Shown in pieces: positions 7,411-12,257 of a stretch of DNA of 12,257 bases. Made by a program: the position numbers and the translations under genes. The notes beneath the pieces are model-generated. The model saw nothing but the letters and a program-made list of their open reading frames with translations, did no database searches and had not been told where the DNA came from. The stretch comes from Oxalobacteraceae bacterium UBA5157 (GTDB lineage Bacteria; Pseudomonadota; Gammaproteobacteria; Burkholderiales; Burkholderiaceae_D). The stretch is from contig DHXL01000047.1 in assembly GCA_002415335.1 (NCBI GenBank), positions 3,545-15,801 of the forward strand, written 5' to 3'. The first letter of the stretch is position 1. Each line of letters starts with the position of its first letter.

Positions 7411-7430
7411 GACGAACGTCCCACTGGGAC
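7411..7430. promoter_or_regulatory. Candidate operator and small inverted repeat just before fadN
   Basis: GACG-AA-CGTC (7411-7420) is a 10-bp dyad with the same ACG-nn-CGT core as the palindrome before the TetR gene. The nine bases 7413-7421 (CGAACGTCC) are the reverse complement of 4735-4743. It overlaps GTCCC-ACT-GGGAC (7418-7430), a second short inverted repeat ending 4 nt before the AAAGGA ribosome binding site (7435-7440). It may be a second binding site for the regulator, or a translation-affecting hairpin. No clear -10/-35 pair was found in this gap. Confidence 0.3.
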
Positions 7431-7447
7431 ATTTAAAGGATTAATTC

Positions 7448-9847
7448 ATGTCTAATTTCATCGTCAAAAAAGTCGCCGTGCTCGGCGCCGGCGTGATGGG
7501 CGCGCAAATCGCGGCCCACTGCGTCAATGCCAAAGTGCCGGTCGTGCTGTTCGACTTGCCGGCCAAGGAAGGCCCGAAAAATGGCATCGTGCTGCGCGCC
7601 ATCGAGAACCTGAAAAAACTCAGTCCGGCGCCACTGGGCAACAAGGACGACGCTGCGCTGATCGAAGTCGCCAACTACGAAGACAACCTTGACGTGCTGC
7701 TCGGCTGCGATTTGATCATCGAAGCGATCGCGGAGCGCATGGACTGGAAGCATGACCTATACAAGAAGGTCGCGCCGCACATCGCCCCGAACGCGATCTT
7801 CGCCTCCAACACCTCCGGCCTGTCGATCACCGCGCTGTCTGAAGGCTTCGAAGCCGAATTGAAATCGCGTTTCTGCGGCGTGCACTTCTTTAACCCGCCG
7901 CGCTACATGCACCTGGTCGAATTGATCCCGACCGTGTCGACCAAGCCGGAAATCCTCGATCAGCTGGAAGGCTTCCTCGCTTCCACATTGGGCAAAGGCG
8001 TGGTCCGCGCCAAAGACACACCAAACTTCATCGCCAACCGCGTCGGCATCTTCGGCATGCTGGCCACGATCCACGAAGCGGAGAAATTCGGCCTGTCCGT
8101 CGACGTGGTCGATGACCTGACCGGCACCAAGCTGGGACGTGCCAGCTCAGGCACCTTCCGCACCGCTGACGTAGTCGGCTTGGACACGATGGGCCACGTC
8201 ATCAAGACCATGCAGGACAACCTGAAGGACGATCCGTTCTACAGCGCCTACACCACGCCGCCGCTGCTCGCCAAACTGGTTGTGCAGGGCGCACTGGGCC
8301 AGAAAGCCGGCGCCGGTTTCTACAAAAAAGTGGGCAAGGACATCCTGCGTATCGACCCTGTCAAAGGTGAATACGTTACCGGCGGCGCGAAGGCAGACGA
8401 TCTGGTCGCGCGCATCCTGAAGGAAAAGGATCCGGTCAAGCGCATGAAAGCGCTGCACGATTCGACCAACCCGCAAGCCCAATTCCTGTGGGCGATTTTC
8501 CGCGACGCGTTCCACTACATCTCGGTGCATCTGGAATCGATCGCCGACAATGCGCGCGACGTCGACTTTGCATTGCGTTGGGGCTTCGGCTGGAAACTCG
8601 GGCCATTCGAGACTTGGCAAGCCGCAGGCTGGCAGCAGATCGCGACCTGGGTCAAGGAAGACATCGACGCCGGCAAGGCACTCTCCACCGCACCGTTGCC
8701 GGCCTGGGTATTCGATGGCCAGGTTCACGAAAATTCGGGCGTGCACGCCGCCGACGGCGCTTATTCGCCGGCCAAGAAGGCCAATGAACCGCGTTCCGAA
8801 CTGGCAGTCTACCAGCGCCAGGCATTCCGCGCGCCGGTGTTGGGCGAAGGCGCGGCCGATGGCAAGACCGCCGGCACCACCGTATTCGAAGACGAGTCGG
8901 TCCGCATCTGGCACCAGAACGACGACGTGCTGATCCTGTCGCTCAAGACCAAGATGCACGTGATCGGGCAAGGCGTGATCAACGGCTTGTCGAAGGCGAT
9001 CGAAGAAGCCGAAAAGAACTACAAAGGCCTGGTGATCTGGAGCCCGGATGCAGCCGATGGCGGCGCGTTCTCGGCCGGCGCCGATCTGCAGTCGATGCTG
9101 CCGGTCTTCATGTCGGGCGGCATCAAGGCGATCGAGCCGGAAGTCGCGCGCCTGCAGCAAGCGCACCAGGCATTGAAATACGCCAGCGTGCCGGTGGTCG
9201 CAGCCGTGTCCGGTCTGGCCCTGGGCGGCGGTTGCGAACTGATGCTGCACGCCGCAAAACGCGTGGCGTCGATCGAATCCTATATCGGCCTGGTTGAAGT
9301 CGGCGTCGGTTTGATTCCAGCCGGCGGCGGCTTGAAAGAAGCAGCCGTGCGCGCAGCCAACGATGCCAAGGGCAACGACATCCTGCAATTTCTGAAAAAC
9401 TACTTCACGCATGCGGCCACCGCCGCGGTATCGAAGTCGGCGCTCGAAGCACAGAAGATGGGCTACCTGTCGGCCGATGACGTCATCGTGTTCAACGCTT
9501 ACGAATTGCTGCACGTCGCCAAAGTCGAAGCGCGCGCGATGTTCGATGCGGGCTATCGCGCACCGTTGAAGAGACTGTTCCCGGTCACCGGTCGCTACGG
9601 CATGGCGACCATCATGGCGCAGCTGGTCAATATGCGCGACGGCGGCTTCATCTCGGCGCACGACTACAAGCTCGGTTCGATGATCGCGGAAATCGTCAGT
9701 GGCGGCGATATCGAGCCGGGCAGCGTGGTCAACGAACAATGGCTGCTGGACCTGGAGCGCAAGGGGTTCATGGAACTGCTGAACCACCCGAAAACGCAAG
9801 AGCGAATCATGGGCATGATGCAAACCGGCAAGCCGGTTCGAAACTAA
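7448..9847 (+). CDS. fadN: 3-hydroxyacyl-CoA dehydrogenase / enoyl-CoA hydratase, FadN-type fusion
   Basis: 799-aa bifunctional enzyme for the middle two steps of beta-oxidation: hydration of trans-2-enoyl-CoA and NAD-dependent oxidation of L-3-hydroxyacyl-CoA. The NAD Rossmann domain comes first, with GAGVMG (13-18) and D36. The catalytic pair is H146 (GVHFFNPP) and E158 (LVELIP), helped by S120 and N197 (NFIANRV). Dehydrogenase C-terminal domains follow to about 460. The crotonase domain is last (about 480-700), with FSAGADL (541-547), GLALGGGCEL (589-598) and both hydratase glutamates, E597 and E617 (VEVGVGLIPAGGG). Both active sites therefore look intact. E. coli FadB has the opposite order; the dehydrogenase-first layout and length match Bacillus subtilis FadN (about 789 aa), which also sits with fadA and an acyl-CoA dehydrogenase. 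AAAGGA at 7435-7440 supports the ATG. Substrate length is unknown. Confidence 0.93.
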   Translation: MSNFIVKKVAVLGAGVMGAQIAAHCVNAKVPVVLFDLPAKEGPKNGIVLRAIENLKKLSPAPLGNKDDAALIEVANYEDNLDVLLGCDLIIEAIAERMDWKHDLYKKVAPHIAPNAIFASNTSGLSITALSEGFEAELKSRFCGVHFFNPPRYMHLVELIPTVSTKPEILDQLEGFLASTLGKGVVRAKDTPNFIANRVGIFGMLATIHEAEKFGLSVDVVDDLTGTKLGRASSGTFRTADVVGLDTMGHVIKTMQDNLKDDPFYSAYTTPPLLAKLVVQGALGQKAGAGFYKKVGKDILRIDPVKGEYVTGGAKADDLVARILKEKDPVKRMKALHDSTNPQAQFLWAIFRDAFHYISVHLESIADNARDVDFALRWGFGWKLGPFETWQAAGWQQIATWVKEDIDAGKALSTAPLPAWVFDGQVHENSGVHAADGAYSPAKKANEPRSELAVYQRQAFRAPVLGEGAADGKTAGTTVFEDESVRIWHQNDDVLILSLKTKMHVIGQGVINGLSKAIEEAEKNYKGLVIWSPDAADGGAFSAGADLQSMLPVFMSGGIKAIEPEVARLQQAHQALKYASVPVVAAVSGLALGGGCELMLHAAKRVASIESYIGLVEVGVGLIPAGGGLKEAAVRAANDAKGNDILQFLKNYFTHAATAAVSKSALEAQKMGYLSADDVIVFNAYELLHVAKVEARAMFDAGYRAPLKRLFPVTGRYGMATIMAQLVNMRDGGFISAHDYKLGSMIAEIVSGGDIEPGSVVNEQWLLDLERKGFMELLNHPKTQERIMGMMQTGKPVRN

Positions 9848-9851
9848 TGAA

Positions 9852-9927
9852 TTGCGGGACAGAGGGGGGCCTCCATCGGCTTTACGAGGCGCGCCAAATT
9901 AGGCTGGGCGCCCCCCTCTGTCCCCAA
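9852..9927. repeat. Long palindromic element between fadN and fadA (REP/MITE-like)
   Basis: GGGACAGAGGGGGGC (9856-9870) is a perfect 15-bp inverted repeat of 9910-9924, GCCCCCCTCTGTCCC. With one bulged C (9855), TTG (9852-9854) also pairs with CAA (9925-9927), giving 18 bp. The 39-nt interior holds further complementary pieces: GCCTC/GAGGC (9869-9873 with 9886-9890) and the palindrome GGCGCGCC (9888-9895). No reading frame is supported inside. It starts 4 nt after the fadN stop and ends 36 nt before the fadA start. The compact, GC-rich, self-complementary form resembles REP or miniature inverted-repeat elements. Whether it is repeated elsewhere in the genome cannot be seen from this window. 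As RNA it would form a very stable hairpin between the two cistrons. Confidence 0.75.
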
Positions 9928-9963
9928 CTGACTAGAAGCCCATATCCGACAAGGAGCAATCAA

Positions 9964-11157
9964 ATGAAACAACTTCAAGACGCATACATCGTCGCCGCTA
10001 CCCGCACTCCGATCGGCAAGGCGCCGCGCGGCATGTTCAAGAATGTCCGGCCCGACGACCTCTTGGTGCGCGTGCTGCAATCGGCATTGGCGCAAGTGCC
10101 GAATCTCGACCCGAAACTGATCGAGGACGCGATCGTCGGCTGCTCGTTCCCGGAAGCCGAACAAGGCAGCAACCTGGCGCGGATGGCCGTGCTGCTGGCC
10201 GGCTTGCCGCAATCGGTCGGCGGTGTCACCGTCAACCGTTTCTGCGCCTCCGGCATCACCGCCGTCGCGATGGCCGCTGACCGCATCCGCGTCGGCCAGG
10301 CCGACGTGATGATCGCCGCCGGCGCCGAATCGATGTCGATGGTGCCCATGATGGGCCACCACCCATCGATGAACATGGGCATGTTCAAGGATGAAAACAT
10401 CGGCATGGCCTACGGCATGGGTCTCACAGCCGAGAAGGTTGCGCAGCAATGGAAAGTGTCGCGCGAAGCACAAGATCAGTTTGCGCTCGATTCGCACCTG
10501 AAAGCGCTGGCCGCGCAGCAAGCAGGTTACTTCGATGCTGAAACCACCTCGGTCGAGATCATCGAAAAATTCCCTAACCTGGCCACCGGTCAAATCGATA
10601 TCAAGACCCGCACCGTCAATCGCGATGAAGGCGCGCGTGCCGATTCCAGCCTGGCTGGATTGGGCAAGCTGAAGCCGGTGTTTGCGGCCAAGGGCTCGGT
10701 CACTGCAGGCAACAGCTCGCAAACTTCAGACGGCGCCGGTGCGTTGATCCTGGTCAGCGAAAAAATCCTGAAGCAATTCAATCTGACTCCGCTCGCGCGT
10801 TTCGTATCGTTCGCGGTGCGCGGCGTGCCGCCGGAAATCATGGGCATCGGCCCGAAGGAAGCGATCCCTGCGGCGTGCCGAGCGGGTGGCATCACGCAAG
10901 ACCAGATCGACTGGTTTGAGTTGAACGAAGCGTTTGCCGCACAATCGCTGGCAGTGATCCAGGACCTCGGCCTCGATCCGTCGAAGGTTAATCCGATGGG
11001 TGGCGCGATTGCATTGGGTCACCCGCTCGGCGCGACCGGTGCGATTCGCTCCGCTACCGTGATTCATGCGATGCGTCGCAAGAACCTGAAGTACGGCATG
11101 GTCACGATGTGCGTCGGCACCGGCATGGGCGCGGCCGGCATCTTCGAGCGCATGTAA
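9964..11157 (+). CDS. fadA: Acetyl-CoA C-acyltransferase (3-ketoacyl-CoA thiolase)
   Basis: 397-aa thiolase that cleaves 3-ketoacyl-CoA with CoA to acetyl-CoA and a shortened acyl-CoA, the last beta-oxidation step. The nucleophile is C94 in NRFCASG. N321-E322 lie in NEAFAAQ, H353 in GHPLGATG and the acid/base C383 in CVGTGMG, so the active site is complete. Length is typical (about 390-400). AAGGAG (9951-9956) seven nt before the ATG at 9964 fixes the start. The frame stays open upstream into fadN, but that part overlaps the palindromic element and shows no thiolase sequence. In FadN-type systems the thiolase partners the dehydrogenase/hydratase, so a multienzyme complex is plausible. A biosynthetic acetoacetyl-CoA thiolase (phaA/atoB) is less likely given the cluster. 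A strong terminator starts 20 nt after the stop. Confidence 0.94.
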   Translation: MKQLQDAYIVAATRTPIGKAPRGMFKNVRPDDLLVRVLQSALAQVPNLDPKLIEDAIVGCSFPEAEQGSNLARMAVLLAGLPQSVGGVTVNRFCASGITAVAMAADRIRVGQADVMIAAGAESMSMVPMMGHHPSMNMGMFKDENIGMAYGMGLTAEKVAQQWKVSREAQDQFALDSHLKALAAQQAGYFDAETTSVEIIEKFPNLATGQIDIKTRTVNRDEGARADSSLAGLGKLKPVFAAKGSVTAGNSSQTSDGAGALILVSEKILKQFNLTPLARFVSFAVRGVPPEIMGIGPKEAIPAACRAGGITQDQIDWFELNEAFAAQSLAVIQDLGLDPSKVNPMGGAIALGHPLGATGAIRSATVIHAMRRKNLKYGMVTMCVGTGMGAAGIFERM

Positions 11158-11177
11158 GGTGCAATTGGGTTGAACTG

Positions 11178-11212
11178 AAAAGCCGCATGGTAATACGCTG
11201 TGCGGCTTTTTT
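11178..11212 (+). terminator. Intrinsic terminator after fadA
   Basis: AAAAGCCGCA (11178-11187) pairs perfectly with TGCGGCTTTT (11201-11210), with a 13-nt loop and a T run to 11212. It closes the fatty-acid unit. The Shine-Dalgarno sequence of the next gene starts only 5 nt later, leaving no room for a promoter between them. The A-rich left arm could make it act in both directions. Confidence 0.88.
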
Positions 11213-11227
11213 CTATTGGAGGCGACG

Positions 11228-12130
11228 ATGGAAACAATAAGACTCGCGACTAGCGACGGTGTGTCGCTGGCTTGCACGCGCTTTACTCCTTCAGGCACAG
11301 CCAGCGCGGTGGTCGTGATGCCGGCCGCGATGGGCGTCAAGCAGGATTTCTATGCACCGTTCGCGCAATTTTTGGCCGAGCAAGGCGTGGCCGTGCTGAC
11401 CTTTGATTATCGCGGCATGGGGCAATCGGCCCCGCCCGATTTTCAACGCTCGCTGCGCGGCTTCAAGGCCGATCTGTTTGACTGGGCCGAACGCGACTAC
11501 AACGCCGCGCTGCTCGCGGCAAAGGCATGGCAGCCGACCGTGCCGCTGCTGGTAATCGGTCACTCGCTGGGCGGCCAGCTACCGGGTCTGCTGCCTGACA
11601 ACCACTTGATCGATGGCATCCTGACCATCGCGGCCGGCAGCGGCTACTGGCACGACAATGCCCCGCAATTGAAGCGCGTCGTGTGGTTCATGTGGTACTT
11701 CGTGGTGCCGGTCTGCACGCGCATCTTCGGCTACTTCCCCGGTAAGAAGCTGAGGATGGTCGGCGACTTGCCAAAGGGTGTGATTTACCAGTGGGCGCGG
11801 TGGTGCAAGAGCCCGCATTACGTCGTCGACGCCGCGGGGAATCCGATCCGTGCCGGCTTTGAAAAGATTCGCGTGCCGCTGCTCAGCATGAGCTTTACCG
11901 ATGACGAGTTAATGAGCAAGCGCAGCATCGACAGCCTGCACGATTTTTACGCGAATGCCGAGCACGAAAGACGTTATATTACGCCGCGCGAAATCGGCGT
12001 CAAGCATATCGGCCATTTCGGGTTTTTTCGTCCGCAATTTCGTACGACGCTATGGCAGCAGGTATTGACTTGGCTTGAGCAGCGCATGATCGATAAGCCG
12101 GCTGTACAAGTCAAGCACCGGCGTACATGA
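11228..12130 (+). CDS. Alpha/beta-fold hydrolase of unknown substrate
   Basis: 300-aa alpha/beta hydrolase. The nucleophile elbow is GHSLGGQ with S113. The oxyanion segment lies near MPAAMGV (31-37), and FDYRGMGQS (59-67) follows strand beta-4. The acid is probably D225 or D226 (FTDDEL) and the base H260 or H263 (KHIGHFGFF). A hydrophobic aromatic stretch at 152-163 belongs to the cap region and could contact a lipid or membrane; there is no signal peptide. GGAGG at 11218-11222 precedes the ATG at 11228 by 5 nt, which decides this start over an in-frame TTG at 11216. It resembles the group annotated only as alpha/beta hydrolase or serine aminopeptidase-like, so esterase, thioesterase or lipase activity are all possible. 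It follows fadA behind a terminator, so a link to fatty-acid use is suggestive only. Confidence 0.82.
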   Translation: METIRLATSDGVSLACTRFTPSGTASAVVVMPAAMGVKQDFYAPFAQFLAEQGVAVLTFDYRGMGQSAPPDFQRSLRGFKADLFDWAERDYNAALLAAKAWQPTVPLLVIGHSLGGQLPGLLPDNHLIDGILTIAAGSGYWHDNAPQLKRVVWFMWYFVVPVCTRIFGYFPGKKLRMVGDLPKGVIYQWARWCKSPHYVVDAAGNPIRAGFEKIRVPLLSMSFTDDELMSKRSIDSLHDFYANAEHERRYITPREIGVKHIGHFGFFRPQFRTTLWQQVLTWLEQRMIDKPAVQVKHRRT

Positions 12131-12208
12131 GCCGGCGTTGGGCCGATGTCGCATGACTGTGCCAGCTTAAACCGTCGGGGATGGAGTCGCGTAGTGACTA
12201 CATTGCGC

Positions 12209-12237
12209 TTGGCTCCGCCCCCCCATTTCAATAAAAT
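12209..12237 (+). promoter_or_regulatory. Promoter of a gene starting beyond the right edge
   Basis: TTGGCT (12209-12214, 4 of 6) and TAAAAT (12232-12237, 5 of 6) are exactly 17 nt apart. AGGAGA at 12252-12257 forms a Shine-Dalgarno sequence at the last bases of the window, so a + strand start codon should follow within about 10 nt. A short dyad, AAATC-aatc-GATTT (12234-12247), overlaps the -10 and likely start point. Confidence 0.5.
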
Positions 12238-12257
12238 CAATCGATTTCACCAGGAGA

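Noticed and set aside
8147..9823. 558-codon open frame on the - strand over fadN
   Set aside because: Same reason: it lies wholly inside a well-supported gene with intact catalytic motifs and shows no domain of its own.
9739..9963. N-terminal extension of fadA through the palindromic element into fadN
   Set aside because: A strong ribosome binding site precedes the ATG at 9964, where the thiolase sequence begins; the extension translates the repeat.

Overview
The window looks like a chromosomal segment of a betaproteobacterium, most likely Burkholderiales and possibly Oxalobacteraceae. The grounds are a GC content of roughly 60% judged by eye, the aspS-nudB-ybhP-clsB-hslR gene order, and the style of the beta-oxidation cluster. 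No 16S or other species marker is present, so the family placement is inference. Every gene lies on the + strand. I see no tRNA, rRNA, CRISPR array, transposase or phage gene.

Left part (1-4608) is housekeeping. It holds the 3' three quarters of aspS, closed by a textbook intrinsic terminator, then nudB (folate pathway Nudix hydrolase), a YbhP-type endonuclease/exonuclease/phosphatase protein, clsB (cardiolipin synthase B, two HKD motifs) and a small HslR-like S4 RNA-binding protein. YbhP and ClsB are also neighbours in E. coli.

Middle and right part (4609-11157) is a fatty-acid degradation unit. A sigma70-type promoter with two palindromes drives a TetR-family regulator. It is followed 18 bp later by a 596-aa acyl-CoA dehydrogenase, then a 799-aa FadN-type bifunctional 3-hydroxyacyl-CoA dehydrogenase/enoyl-CoA hydratase, then a FadA-type thiolase. 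Together these enzymes cover all four reactions of a beta-oxidation turn; acyl-CoA synthetase and electron-transfer flavoprotein genes are not in the window. The fusion enzyme carries its dehydrogenase domain first and its hydratase domain last, the reverse of E. coli FadB. Hairpins lie in both intergenic gaps of the unit: a perfect 11-bp stem before fadN, and a 69-bp element with 15-bp perfect inverted ends between fadN and fadA. The second looks like a small palindromic repeat (REP/MITE-like) inserted in the operon. A terminator follows fadA.

Right edge (11213-12257): an alpha/beta hydrolase of unknown substrate starts only 15 nt after the fadA terminator. The window then ends in a promoter and Shine-Dalgarno sequence for a gene that begins just outside.

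Nothing here is clearly a new biological system. The parts most worth a second look are the palindromic element between fadN and fadA, the candidate TetR operators with a related site before fadN, and the FadN-type domain order.
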